From SIG440 sp045591095 (GTDB lineage: Bacteria > Bacillota > Clostridia > Monoglobales > Monoglobaceae), in contig JAZNSF010000008.1 in NCBI GenBank assembly GCA_045591095.1, forward strand, positions 1 through 48,964: DNA of 48,964 nt. Reading direction: 5' to 3'. The position numbers were made by a program, and so were the translations under genes. Every line of letters starts with the position of its first letter. The first letter of the stretch is position 1. Shown here one piece after another: positions 8,642 to 16,789 of this stretch. The notes beneath the pieces are model-generated. The model saw nothing but the letters and a program-made list of their open reading frames with translations. It was not told the DNA's origin and did not search any database.

Positions 8642-9958
8642 TCAGCCTTTCCTGATATTTGATATGATTTCCCGAACAGTATTTTCAAGCTCCTTGTCTG
8701 TCTTTATGTCGCTGGATATCTTCTTTACGTTATGGAGTGCCGTTGTATGGTCGCGTCCGCCAAACTCCTCGCCGATTTTGGGGAATGACGGGTCATCAAG
8801 AAGCTCGCGGCATACGTACATGCCTACCTGCCTTGGAAGCGCAACCTCTCTTGAACGCTTTTTAGATACAAGCGAGCCTTTTGAAAGGTGGAAATATTTT
8901 TCTACTTCCTCTATTATAAGTTTAGCAGTTATGCTTCGTTTTGGCTGAGTTGCAAGGATGTCCTTAAGTGCTACCGACGCAAGCTCCATAGAAATCTCGT
9001 TGGTGCGCTTGATACCTGCATAAACAAGTATTCGCTTTACCGCGCCCTCAAGGTCACGAACATTTGATTTTACGCTGTCTGCAATAAACTCAACAATTTC
9101 TTCATCAACCGTTAAATACTCGCTCTCAATTTTACTTTTGAGAATCGCCATGCGCGTTTCGTAATCAGGCGGCTGAACATCTGCCAAAAGTCCGCTGTTG
9201 AAACGGGTCTTAAGACGTTCCTCAAGCTGCGGAATTTCAGACGGCAAACGGTCGCAGGTAAGAACAATCTGCTTGTCCTTTTCAAAAAGTGCATTGAAGG
9301 TATGGAAAAATTCCTCCTGTGACTGCTCTTTATTTGCAAAAAACTGAACGTCGTCAATAAGCAGCAAATCGACTTTTCGGTATTTGTTACGAAATGCCTG
9401 ATTTGTTTTTTCGCGGATTGCAGTAACAAGCTCATATGTAAACTTTTCACTTGTTGTATAAAGTACTTTCTTTTTGGGATAGTTCTCACGGTAGTAGTTA
9501 CCAATAGCCTGCATAAGATGAGTCTTTCCAAGTCCGCTTCCGCCATATAAAAACAGCGGATTGTAGGTTTTAGCGGGGCGCTCGGCAACAGCTAAGGATG
9601 CGACATATGCTAAATTGTTGTTGTTACCCACAACAAACGACGAAAATGTATATTTGGAGTTGAGGGTATTTTCCACAGATATCGGGTCCGGAACCAAAGC
9701 ACTGCTATCCTCATCATCTACCACAACTTCAATATCAAATTTGCGTGATGTAACTGCTTCCACACAGCTTTCAATAAGAGACAAATACTTTGTCATTATC
9801 ATATTTTTATTAACAGAAAAAGGCACCTTAATTGTAATCTTATCTTCATCAATTGCTTCGGGCACGATAGGTTTAATCCAAGAATCATATGCAACTGCAG
9901 ACATTTCGTCTGTAAGTGCCTCGGATACCTTTTTCCAGATTCGCTTTAACTCTTCCAA
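8642..9958 (-). CDS. dnaA: Chromosomal replication initiator DnaA
   Basis: DnaA binds origin DnaA boxes and melts the origin as an ATP filament. Domain I occupies about residues 1-80 and a linker follows. The AAA+ domain III has Walker A GGSGLGKTHL and Walker B LLIDDVQF. Domain IV ends with the box-binding signature GGRDHTTALHNVKKI. I chose the TTG at 9958 (8 nt after AAAGGAG), giving MEELKRIWKK; the upstream in-frame TTG at 9976 overlaps that ribosome site. dnaN does not follow; mnmE does. Confidence 0.96.
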   Translation of the reverse strand: MEELKRIWKKVSEALTDEMSAVAYDSWIKPIVPEAIDEDKITIKVPFSVNKNMIMTKYLSLIESCVEAVTSRKFDIEVVVDDEDSSALVPDPISVENTLNSKYTFSSFVVGNNNNLAYVASLAVAERPAKTYNPLFLYGGSGLGKTHLMQAIGNYYRENYPKKKVLYTTSEKFTYELVTAIREKTNQAFRNKYRKVDLLLIDDVQFFANKEQSQEEFFHTFNALFEKDKQIVLTCDRLPSEIPQLEERLKTRFNSGLLADVQPPDYETRMAILKSKIESEYLTVDEEIVEFIADSVKSNVRDLEGAVKRILVYAGIKRTNEISMELASVALKDILATQPKRSITAKLIIEEVEKYFHLSKGSLVSKKRSREVALPRQVGMYVCRELLDDPSFPKIGEEFGGRDHTTALHNVKKISSDIKTDKELENTVREIISNIRKG

Positions 9959-9998
9959 CGATAAAGCTCCTTTCAACTAATACTGCTAAGTAAATATA

Positions 9999-10027
9999 AT
10001 AATAACAGACTTTTTTTAATATTTCAA
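9999..10027 (-). promoter_or_regulatory. Predicted dnaA-operon promoter
   Basis: On the minus strand TTGAAA (10027-10022) and TATTAT (10004-9999) are separated by 17 nt, about 40 nt before the dnaA start. Confidence 0.65.
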
Positions 10028-10171
10028 CACCAAAAACTTCCAAAAACTCTCCCAAAAATTTTGTAAAATCTATTAAAACACAAAATGTTGGTTTTTTATG
10101 CAAGATTACTTACTATATCTACTGTTTTTTTGCCAAAAAAATTTTTTAAAAATTTTTCATTCTTTAGGGTA

Positions 10172-10200
10172 TTGACAATATTTGCTTGTTATGTTAAAAT
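10172..10200 (+). promoter_or_regulatory. Predicted rpmH promoter
   Basis: TTGACA and TAAAAT are separated by exactly 17 nt, about 80 nt before the rpmH start. This is a near-consensus sigma-A promoter. Confidence 0.8.
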
Positions 10201-10282
10201 AGGTAATGCTGTTTTGAAAGTTAGTATTAAATTTCATTAATTTATACAATCTTAGATTAAATTTGGTTTGGAGGGGATTTTG

Positions 10283-10417
10283 ATGCTTAGAACATTTCAG
10301 CCTAAGAAAAGACACAGAGCCAAAGAGCACGGCTTCAGAAAGAGAATGTCTACCAGAAACGGTCGCAAGGTATTAGCCAGAAGAAGACTTAAAGGCAGAA
10401 AGAAATTGTCAGCCTAA
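10283..10417 (+). CDS. rpmH: 50S ribosomal protein L34
   Basis: The 44-codon gene encodes MLRTFQPKKRHRAKEHGFRK followed by RMSTRNGRKVLARRRLKGRKKLSA, the canonical L34 length and sequence. A GGAGGGG ribosome site sits just before the ATG. It opens the rpmH-rnpA-yidD-yidC-jag block. A short terminator-like hairpin begins at its stop codon. Confidence 0.98.
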   Translation: MLRTFQPKKRHRAKEHGFRKRMSTRNGRKVLARRRLKGRKKLSA

Positions 10418-10439
10418 AGACGCCTTTGTGCGTCTTTTT
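10416..10439 (+). terminator. Hairpin at the rpmH stop (partial terminator)
   Basis: An 8-bp stem (10416-10423 with 10430-10437) ends in a T run. It may set a high rpmH to rnpA ratio by partial termination; an extended -10-like TGGTAAAAT near 10488 could restart transcription before rnpA. Confidence 0.6.
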
Positions 10440-10538
10440 GACTATTTGGGCGTTTTTTTAGTTGGGGCTACACTTGTTTTGGCTTTGGTAAAATAGTGTA
10501 TTCCCCGCTGTTTTTAATTTTGTTCGGAGGCTTTTGAA

Positions 10539-10892
10539 ATGCAAAAATCTGCACACAAATCTGCGACGCTCAATCTTAATACTCAGTTCGCCCGGGCATA
10601 TAAGTCGGGCAATTCGTGTGTAAAACCCACATTGGTTCTTTATGCACGGCAAAATGGTTTGAAAAAGAACCGTCTTGGCATTACTGTAAGTAAGAAAATC
10701 GGCAAAGCGCACATCCGCAATCGTGCAAAGCGCAGACTCCGCGAGGTTTTTCGCACTAATTGCCATCAGCTAAAAAAAGGCTTTGACTTTGTCCTTGTTG
10801 CAAGAGGACGTACGGCAGGTGTGCCTTTTTCTCAGATTATGGAAGATTTTCTTAATGCCAGTCGCTCGGCCGGAGTATTTAAAGATGAATAG
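10539..10892 (+). CDS. rnpA: Ribonuclease P protein component
   Basis: This is the protein cofactor of RNase P, which matures tRNA 5' ends. The signature RLGITVSKKIGKAHIRNRAKRRLREVFR covers the conserved RNR-type RNA-binding helix. Length 117 is normal. The ATG has CGGAGG at good spacing. The stop overlaps the yidD start. Confidence 0.96.
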   Translation: MQKSAHKSATLNLNTQFARAYKSGNSCVKPTLVLYARQNGLKKNRLGITVSKKIGKAHIRNRAKRRLREVFRTNCHQLKKGFDFVLVARGRTAGVPFSQIMEDFLNASRSAGVFKDE

Positions 10893-11103
10893 GTTTTTTT
10901 CGGGGCTACTTATCAGCCTCATTACGTTTTATCAAAAAAAAATATCGCCGCTCAAAAAGCCATGTTGCAGATTCTACCCCAGCTGCTCGGAATATGCTTT
11001 GCTTTCTATAAAAAAATATGGACCTTTCTTAGGAAGTCTGAAAGCCGTATGGCGAATACTTCGCTGCAATCCTTTTTCCAAAGGCGGTGTGGACTATCCT
11101 TAA
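10885..11103 (+). CDS. yidD: Membrane protein insertion efficiency factor YidD
   Basis: This small YidD-family protein (72 residues) assists membrane protein insertion. The conserved core is LITFYQKKISPLKKPCCRFYPSCSEYA with the CRF.P.CS.YA motif, followed by an LGSLKAVWRILRCNPFSKGG.D.P ending. I placed the start at ATG 10885, overlapping the rnpA stop; longer in-frame readings upstream lie within rnpA and lack similarity. It sits in the standard order between rnpA and yidC. Confidence 0.95.
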   Translation: MNRFFSGLLISLITFYQKKISPLKKPCCRFYPSCSEYALLSIKKYGPFLGSLKAVWRILRCNPFSKGGVDYP

Positions 11104-11180
11104 AATGCCGAAAGGGGCTATAGATATTGGCTTACGTCGGTTTAAGTTACATACTATCAGATTAAATGGAGGAGTCTAGA

Positions 11181-12239
11181 ATGACTTACATTATGATTGC
11201 CTTAGGTTGGGTTTTGGACCTTTTTTACAGAATCATCGGCAACTACGGTTTTGCTATAATCTTTTTTACAGTTTTCATTAAGCTTTGCCTTTTCCCTTTA
11301 GACTTTAAACAAAAAAAGTCTATGGCAAAGACCCAAAAGATACAGCCACTACTAATGGAAATACAAAAAAAGTATGCAAACGACAAAGAAAAACAAAGTC
11401 AGGAAACCATGAAGCTTTATCAAAAGTACGGCATAAATCCTATGAGCGGATGTCTGCCTATGCTTATACAGCTTCCTATTATATTAGCACTCTACTGGGT
11501 GGTAAGAAAGCCTATCCTCTATATGATGGGCGTGGATACCGCAGACGTATGGCGCGTAGCCGAAGCATTCAACTCCTGGGCAGTAGCAAATAAAGACGCG
11601 CTTCCCGAAGCACTTAAAAACCTCGTTCCCCTTACCTATCAGAAGGGACTTGGAAGTTCAAACACTTTTGGCGCAAACGAAATCCAGGTTGCACAGCTTA
11701 TATTCAAGCACCCCGAAATTCTTGACCACGCGGCAATCAAAACATGGGACACTGTTTTAAAACCCATAGATTTCAGCTTTTTCGGGCTTGACCTTTCGGC
11801 TGTTCCAAGTTTAAACACATTTTTGGGTATGTTTATCGGTAAATTTTCAGCTGTCACCAAGGAGGTTGCACTACTTTGGATTATCCCCATCCTGGCAGGC
11901 GTAAGTTCGCTGATTTCAAGTAAGATTACTACTCCATCACAAAAGTCGGACAAAAAGAAGGGCATTTTGTCCGAGGAGGAAAAGGCACAGCAAAAACAGA
12001 CATCCTCTTCAAACGACACAATGCGTTCTATGACCACCATTATGCCACTGTTTTCAGCCTGGTTTGCATTTACACTTCCGGCGGCAGTTGGTCTTTACTG
12101 GATAGTAAGCAACGTAATCCAGGTGCTTCAGCATATTTTTGTTATAAAATACTTTGAGTCCGGAATAAGTGATGAAGAGATAGAAGGAGAGATTAACAAT
12201 GTTAAAAAAAGTAGAAAAAACCGCAAAAAGCGTAAATGA
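11181..12239 (+). CDS. yidC: Membrane protein insertase YidC/OxaI family
   Basis: YidC inserts membrane proteins with or without SecYEG. The 60KD_IMP core starts at once: MTYIMIALGWVLDLFYR, then NYGFAIIFFTVFIKLCLFPL, where Lys takes the place of the groove Arg known from Bacillus homologues, followed by a charged coiled hairpin (about residues 45-90). The later helices end with AVGLYWIVSNVIQVLQH and a basic Lys/Arg tail. The in-frame ATG at 11166 overlaps the GGAGG site, so the ATG at 11181 is the start (352 residues). It overlaps jag by 41 nt. Confidence 0.95.
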   Translation: MTYIMIALGWVLDLFYRIIGNYGFAIIFFTVFIKLCLFPLDFKQKKSMAKTQKIQPLLMEIQKKYANDKEKQSQETMKLYQKYGINPMSGCLPMLIQLPIILALYWVVRKPILYMMGVDTADVWRVAEAFNSWAVANKDALPEALKNLVPLTYQKGLGSSNTFGANEIQVAQLIFKHPEILDHAAIKTWDTVLKPIDFSFFGLDLSAVPSLNTFLGMFIGKFSAVTKEVALLWIIPILAGVSSLISSKITTPSQKSDKKKGILSEEEKAQQKQTSSSNDTMRSMTTIMPLFSAWFAFTLPAAVGLYWIVSNVIQVLQHIFVIKYFESGISDEEIEGEINNVKKSRKNRKKRK

Positions 12240-12996
12240 GGCTGTTGAGCTTGCAGCTCAGGAGCTTGGCGTCGCACCCGAAGAGGTTTCCTACACCGTT
12301 ACACGTGAAATCGGCAAAGGCCTTATGAAGTTTCTGGTAGGTTCAGAAGTCGACATCGTTGCATGGAGAACTGCTGACGAAAAAACAGAAAAAGTAGAGA
12401 AGGCTGAAAAGCCTGCTCCTAAAAAACAGGCAACAGCTGATGCCAAGGTTGAAGAAGTAACAAAAGAAGAACCTATCAGTGCTCCTGCTCCCAAAAAGGC
12501 ACGGCCCGAGGTTGATGACAGCTTTGTGATTCCAAAGACTGCTGTTGACGATGCAAAGTATTTTGTTTCGGAAGTATTATCTAAAATTGGTCTTACATTT
12601 GAGCTTCATGTAAAGTTGGATAAAAACGTTATAAACATTGATGTTTCGGGTGACAAGATGGGACTTCTTATAGGAAAGCGCGGCGACACCATTGATGCTG
12701 TTCAGATGCTTACTATCCTTTATGTAAACCGCAACAAGGACATGCCTTACGTAAAGGTAAACCTTGACACCGAAAACTACCGCAGCAAGCGCGAGGCTAC
12801 ACTTATCCGCCTTGCACATGGTCTTGAGAGAAGTGTTCTTAAAAACAAAAAATCCATCACACTTGAGCCTATGACGGCTAACGAAAGACGCATTATTCAC
12901 GCAACACTTCAGAACAATCCGAAAATAAAGACCTACAGTATCGGGGAAGAGCCCAACCGCAGGATGGTTGTATCGTATAACGACCCCGAAAACTAA
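12199..12996 (+). CDS. jag: RNA-binding protein Jag/KhpB
   Basis: Jag (KhpB/EloR) is an RNA-binding protein linked to cell elongation control. The Jag_N domain spans about residues 1-50 (VEKTAKSVNEAVELAAQELG). A Lys/Glu/Ala/Pro-rich linker covers about 55-105. A KH domain includes the GLLIGKRGDTIDAVQ loop. An R3H domain ends the protein, with ANERRIIHATL giving the RxxxH motif. The start overlaps the yidC end, and a GAAGGAGAG ribosome site precedes it. A terminator follows. Confidence 0.95.
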   Translation: MLKKVEKTAKSVNEAVELAAQELGVAPEEVSYTVTREIGKGLMKFLVGSEVDIVAWRTADEKTEKVEKAEKPAPKKQATADAKVEEVTKEEPISAPAPKKARPEVDDSFVIPKTAVDDAKYFVSEVLSKIGLTFELHVKLDKNVINIDVSGDKMGLLIGKRGDTIDAVQMLTILYVNRNKDMPYVKVNLDTENYRSKREATLIRLAHGLERSVLKNKKSITLEPMTANERRIIHATLQNNPKIKTYSIGEEPNRRMVVSYNDPEN

Positions 12997-13012
12997 TTTT
13001 TTAGCAAAATCT

Positions 13013-13051
13013 CAACCGCCGACAGACTTATCTGTAGGCGGTTGTCGCTTT
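13013..13051 (+). terminator. Terminator after jag
   Basis: An 8-bp GC-rich stem (13013-13020 with 13037-13044), with an inner ACAGA/TCTGT pairing, is followed by a short T run. It separates the rpmH-jag block from the arginine operon. Confidence 0.7.
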
Positions 13052-13097
13052 TAACAGTTTCCAAAAGTGTAATCTCTTAATATTTGTTGCATATTTT

Positions 13098-13115
13098 TTG
13101 AATATTTATGCAAAT
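13098..13115. promoter_or_regulatory. ArgR-type operator 1
   Basis: TTGAATATTTATGCAAAT resembles the known ARG-box half-palindromes of ArgR/AhrC. It lies just upstream of the -35 element and shares 15 identical bases with operator 3. Confidence 0.75.
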
Positions 13116-13119
13116 AGGC

Positions 13120-13148
13120 TTGACTTTTTTGCATAAATATAGTTTAAT
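13120..13148 (+). promoter_or_regulatory. Predicted argC-operon promoter
   Basis: TTGACT and TTTAAT are spaced by 17 nt. The spacer contains an inverted ArgR-box core, so repressor binding would cover the promoter. Confidence 0.8.
13127..13144. promoter_or_regulatory. ArgR-type operator 2 (inverted)
   Basis: The core TTTGCATAAATAT is the reverse complement of the core of operators 1 and 3 (13 matching bases) and lies between the -35 and -10 elements. Confidence 0.7.
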
Positions 13149-13160
13149 ATAAAGTATATT

Positions 13161-13178
13161 TTGAATATTTATGCATCT
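13161..13178. promoter_or_regulatory. ArgR-type operator 3
   Basis: TTGAATATTTATGCATCT lies just downstream of the expected transcription start. With operators 1 and 2 it gives three sites at about 30-nt steps, near three helical turns. Confidence 0.75.
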
Positions 13179-13233
13179 GGTAGTGACTAAGTCAGCTATA
13201 TTTCCATTTGTCACCTGCCAAGGAGGTAACGAT

Positions 13234-14172
13234 ATGACAAAAATCAAAGTTTTCATTGACGGAAGTGCAGGTACAACCGGTCTTAGAATTCACGAAAGAC
13301 TTTCCAGCCGCACCGATGTTGAACTTATTACAATTGAAGAACAATACCGAAAAGATATAGAGTATCGCAAAAAGGCAATTGCAAGTGCTGATGCAGCTTT
13401 CCTTTGTCTTCCCGATGTAGCATCAAAAGAGGTAATCGAGGCCATAGGCGACTGCCCTACAAAAATCCTTGATACATCTACCGCTCATCGTACAAATCAC
13501 GATTGGGCTTATGGGTTCCCCGAATTAAGCGAAGAATTTTATCAAAAAATTCTTTCTTCAAACAGGATTGCAGTTCCCGGCTGTCATGCAAGCGGTTTTT
13601 GCGCTATAGTAAAGCCTTTGATCGACAACGGGATTATTGCTCCTGACTATCCAATTGTGTGCACCTCTGTTACCGGTTACTCCGGTGGCGGAAAATCTAT
13701 GATTGCAGACTATCAAAATCCCACAAGAGGCGAAGAATACAACAGTCCTCGCCAGTATGGGCTTACTCAAAAGCACAAGCATCTTCCCGAAATGAAAGCT
13801 ATATGTGGTCTTTCCTATGAGCCGTGCTTTTCGCCAATTGTCGCTGACTACTACAGCGGAATGACAGTTTCTATTCCGCTTACGAAAAGACTTCTTAAAA
13901 AGAAAGTTTCGGCAGAAAAACTTAGAGAGCTTTTTGCCGAGCACTATAAGGGCAAAAAAATGGTCACTGTCCGTCCATTTGCCTGGGAGGGTATGCTTGG
14001 CTCGTCAAGTATGACAAATAAAGACAGTATGGAAATCACGGTCTCGGGTAACGACGAAAGAATTTTAGTCGCAGCAACCTTTGACAACTTAGGAAAAGGC
14101 GCATCAGGCGCAGCTCTTCAGTGCTTCAATTTGATTACAGGGGCAGAAGAGACAGCCGGTCTTGTACTTTAA
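13234..14172 (+). CDS. argC: N-acetyl-gamma-glutamyl-phosphate reductase
   Basis: ArgC reduces N-acetylglutamyl phosphate to the semialdehyde with NADPH. The N-terminal Rossmann motif DGSAGTTGLRI and the short length (312) fit the type-2 ArgC group. VPGCHASGF holds the catalytic Cys. I chose ATG 13234, which has AAGGAGGT 7 nt before it; the upstream in-frame start at 13171 lies inside an ArgR box. It is the first gene of argCJBRDF. Confidence 0.95.
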   Translation: MTKIKVFIDGSAGTTGLRIHERLSSRTDVELITIEEQYRKDIEYRKKAIASADAAFLCLPDVASKEVIEAIGDCPTKILDTSTAHRTNHDWAYGFPELSEEFYQKILSSNRIAVPGCHASGFCAIVKPLIDNGIIAPDYPIVCTSVTGYSGGGKSMIADYQNPTRGEEYNSPRQYGLTQKHKHLPEMKAICGLSYEPCFSPIVADYYSGMTVSIPLTKRLLKKKVSAEKLRELFAEHYKGKKMVTVRPFAWEGMLGSSSMTNKDSMEITVSGNDERILVAATFDNLGKGASGAALQCFNLITGAEETAGLVL

Positions 14173-14196
14173 AACATAGCGAAAGGAATCTGAAAG

Positions 14197-15411
14197 ATGA
14201 AACAAATAAACGGCGGTGTTTGTGCCGCAAAGGGTTTTAAGGCCGCAGGCATACACGCAGGCATAAGGAAAAACAAAACAAAAAAAGACCTCGCTTTGAT
14301 TGTAAGCGAAAGGCGTGCCGCAGCGGCAGCTACATATACGCAAAATCTGGTTAAGGGCGCTCCCCTTTATGTGACAAAGGCAAATCTTGCTGACGGTTTT
14401 GCATCAGCTATCATCTGTAACAGCGGAAACGCCAACACCTGCAACGCAAACGGCATCGAAATTGCTGAGGGAATGTGCAGCCTGGTAGAAAAACATACCG
14501 GTATATCAAAAAAAGACGTCGTAGTTGCATCTACAGGCGTTATCGGTCAGCCTCTTGACCTTACTCCTATGACAAATTCAATGGAGGCTCTTTCAAAGCT
14601 TTTAAACTGCGATGGCAGTAATGATGCAGCAGAGGCAATAATGACCACAGATACTGTTAAAAAGGAAATTGCCTTTGAGTTTGAAATTGGAGGAAAAATA
14701 TGCCACATCGGCGGTATTGCAAAAGGCTCGGGTATGATACATCCGAATATGGCCACCATGCTGGTTTTTATTACCAGTGACGTAGCGATAACTCCCACAC
14801 TGCTTCAAAAAGCACTTTCGGCAGATATTCTTGACTCATTTAATATGATTTCGGTTGACGGAGATACCTCCACAAACGATATGGTTTCTATCTTAGCAAA
14901 CGGAATGGCCGAAAACCCTATTATCGACAGCGAGGGTGAAGACTTTGCAAAGTTTTGCGAAGCACTTTCGGCTGTAACTATATGTCTTTGCAAAAGCATC
15001 GCAAAAGACGGCGAGGGGGCAACCAAGCTTCTTGAAAGCCGAGTTTCTGGCGCAAAGGATACAAAAAATGCCAAAACCATTGCAAAAAGCATTATCTGCT
15101 CTTCGCTTTTTAAGGCTGCAATGTTTGGCTCTGATGCCAACTGGGGCAGAATTTTGTGCGCTATAGGCTATAGCGGTGCAGAATGCGATGTAAACAAAGT
15201 TGATGTTACTATATCTTCCGCAAAAGGCGATATTTGGGTTTGCAAAAACGGAAGTGGCGTAGACTTTGACGAAGAAGTTGCCAAAAAAATCCTCTCAGAA
15301 GACGAGATTATTATTGTTATAGCCCTTGGCGACGGTGAAGGCGAGGCAGTTGCATGGGGCTGTGACCTTACCTATGATTATGTTAAAATAAACGGTGACT
15401 ATCGTACATAA
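14197..15411 (+). CDS. argJ: Bifunctional ornithine acetyltransferase/N-acetylglutamate synthase
   Basis: ArgJ transfers the acetyl group from N-acetylornithine to glutamate, closing the acetyl cycle. KGSGMIHPNMATML holds the Ala-Thr autocleavage site whose Thr becomes the N-terminal nucleophile of the beta chain (around residue 190). SLFKAAMFGSDANWGRIL is another family signature. Length 404 is standard. It follows argC by 24 nt. Confidence 0.96.
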   Translation: MKQINGGVCAAKGFKAAGIHAGIRKNKTKKDLALIVSERRAAAAATYTQNLVKGAPLYVTKANLADGFASAIICNSGNANTCNANGIEIAEGMCSLVEKHTGISKKDVVVASTGVIGQPLDLTPMTNSMEALSKLLNCDGSNDAAEAIMTTDTVKKEIAFEFEIGGKICHIGGIAKGSGMIHPNMATMLVFITSDVAITPTLLQKALSADILDSFNMISVDGDTSTNDMVSILANGMAENPIIDSEGEDFAKFCEALSAVTICLCKSIAKDGEGATKLLESRVSGAKDTKNAKTIAKSIICSSLFKAAMFGSDANWGRILCAIGYSGAECDVNKVDVTISSAKGDIWVCKNGSGVDFDEEVAKKILSEDEIIIVIALGDGEGEAVAWGCDLTYDYVKINGDYRT

Positions 15412-15424
15412 GGAGATAAAAACT

Positions 15425-16285
15425 ATGGATAACAAAAATGTTCCAATTTCAACCCGTGCCGAGATACTTGTTGAGGCACTTCCCTACATTCAGGAGTATT
15501 ATAACAAAATCGTAGTAATTAAATACGGCGGCAATGCGATGCTAAATGACGAGCTTAAGCAGGCTGTAATGGGCGACATTCTCCTCCTTTCTCTTATTGG
15601 CATCAAGGTGGTGCTTGTTCATGGCGGTGGTCCCGAGATTTCGGAAATGCTTGGCAAGGTTGGGGTAAAAACCGAATTTATTGATGGCCTACGCGTCACC
15701 GACAAGGATAGCGTTGATATTGTTCAGATGGTTCTGGCAGGCAAAATCAACAAAAATCTGGTTAATCTTATTCACACAATGGGCGGAAAAGCAATCGGTC
15801 TTTGCGGTATCGACGGACATATGATTTCGTCAAGTCAGCTTGACGATGTTCATGGCTTTGTGGGCGAAATAAACGACATTGACCCCACCCCCATTTTGGA
15901 CGTTTTGGACAAGGGGTATATCCCGGTTATTGCAACGGTTGGCTGCGACAACGAAGGAAACGTATACAACATCAATGCCGACACAGCAGCGGCAAAAATT
16001 GCAGGTGTTTTAAAGGCAGAAAGCCTTATTTCAATGACTGACATCCGAGGACTTCTTCGCGATAAGGATGACGAATCCACTCTTATCCCCATCGTAAAGG
16101 CAAGCGAAGTTCCGGAGCTTATTGCCGAAGGGGTAATCTCGGGCGGAATGATACCCAAGATTGATTGCTGTATCGAGTCAATCCGTCAGGGTGTAAGCAA
16201 GGTATTTATCTTAGATGGCAGAGTTCCACATTCAATTCTTATTGAAATCCTCACCGACGAGGGTATCGGAACAATGGTTGTTTAA
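15425..16285 (+). CDS. argB: Acetylglutamate kinase
   Basis: ArgB phosphorylates N-acetylglutamate. Motifs are KYGGNAM, VLVHGGGPEISEML, and C-terminal HSILIEILTDEGIGTMVV. The N-terminal helix RAEILVEALPYIQEYYNKIV before KYGG is the extension found in arginine-inhibited hexameric kinases, and the C-terminal H...E..G pattern fits the arginine site. That suits the ArgJ acetyl cycle, where this enzyme is the usual feedback point. The start is ATG 15425, 9 nt after AGGAGA; the in-frame start at 15395 is inside argJ. Confidence 0.95.
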   Translation: MDNKNVPISTRAEILVEALPYIQEYYNKIVVIKYGGNAMLNDELKQAVMGDILLLSLIGIKVVLVHGGGPEISEMLGKVGVKTEFIDGLRVTDKDSVDIVQMVLAGKINKNLVNLIHTMGGKAIGLCGIDGHMISSSQLDDVHGFVGEINDIDPTPILDVLDKGYIPVIATVGCDNEGNVYNINADTAAAKIAGVLKAESLISMTDIRGLLRDKDDESTLIPIVKASEVPELIAEGVISGGMIPKIDCCIESIRQGVSKVFILDGRVPHSILIEILTDEGIGTMVV

Positions 16286-16300
16286 AAAGAGGGATTTTGT

Positions 16301-16768
16301 ATGCAGGAAAAAACATCCAAAAAACAACGGCTTAACGCCATTGTTGAAATCATATCAACCCACTCGGTGGAAACTCAGGGGCAGCTTACAAGCTACCTTA
16401 TTTCAAAAGGCTATGACGTAACTCAGGCAACGGTATCGCGTGATATAAAAGAGCTTCGGCTCATAAAAATTTCTGACCGTGGCGACAAGTACCGCTACGC
16501 CCTGCCCGGCAAAGAAACCGATGCAGATATTCGTCTTCGCTACACAGCAGTTTTGACACATGCTGTAATCACAATCCAGTGTGCTCAAAACCTTGTGGTA
16601 GTCAAAACCATCCCAGGCTCGGCCCAAGGCTGTGCCATGGCAATCGAAACCCTTGATTTTGACAATATTGTCGGGGTTATCGCAGGTGACGATACACTTT
16701 TTGTAGCTATGAAGAACGAAAGAGAAGCAAAAGTCTTTTCCGAAAAACTAATGAACGTGGTAAACTAA
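16301..16768 (+). CDS. argR: Arginine repressor ArgR
   Basis: This hexameric transcription regulator senses L-arginine. The N-terminal winged helix (about residues 1-70) contains YDVTQATVSRDIKELRLIKI. The C-terminal core has GSAQGCAMAIE and GVIAGDDTLFVA, whose Asp-Asp pair binds arginine. At 155 residues it is full length. It is encoded inside the operon whose promoter carries three ARG boxes, so it is probably autoregulated. Confidence 0.95.
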   Translation: MQEKTSKKQRLNAIVEIISTHSVETQGQLTSYLISKGYDVTQATVSRDIKELRLIKISDRGDKYRYALPGKETDADIRLRYTAVLTHAVITIQCAQNLVVVKTIPGSAQGCAMAIETLDFDNIVGVIAGDDTLFVAMKNEREAKVFSEKLMNVVN

Positions 16769-16789
16769 ACTAGCAAGGGGCAAAAAACA

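Larger units (their letters stand above)
9959..10282. other. dnaA/rpmH divergent intergenic region
   Basis: This is 324 nt of very AT-rich DNA with A and T tracts (notably 10010-10170), the dnaA promoter on the minus strand and the rpmH promoter on the plus strand. I looked for TTATNCACA on both strands and found only weak look-alikes (around 10096 and 10241). In many Firmicutes origin elements lie next to dnaA, but the sequence here does not demonstrate one. No coding region is seen. Confidence 0.6.

Noticed and set aside
10096..10250. TTATGCAAG and TTATACAAT as DnaA boxes
   Set aside because: Each differs from TTATNCACA at the critical final positions and they are not clustered; too weak to call an origin.
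13171..13233. ATG at 13171 as the argC start
   Set aside because: It lies in an ArgR-type operator just after the predicted transcription start and has no ribosome site, while ATG 13234 has AAGGAGGT.
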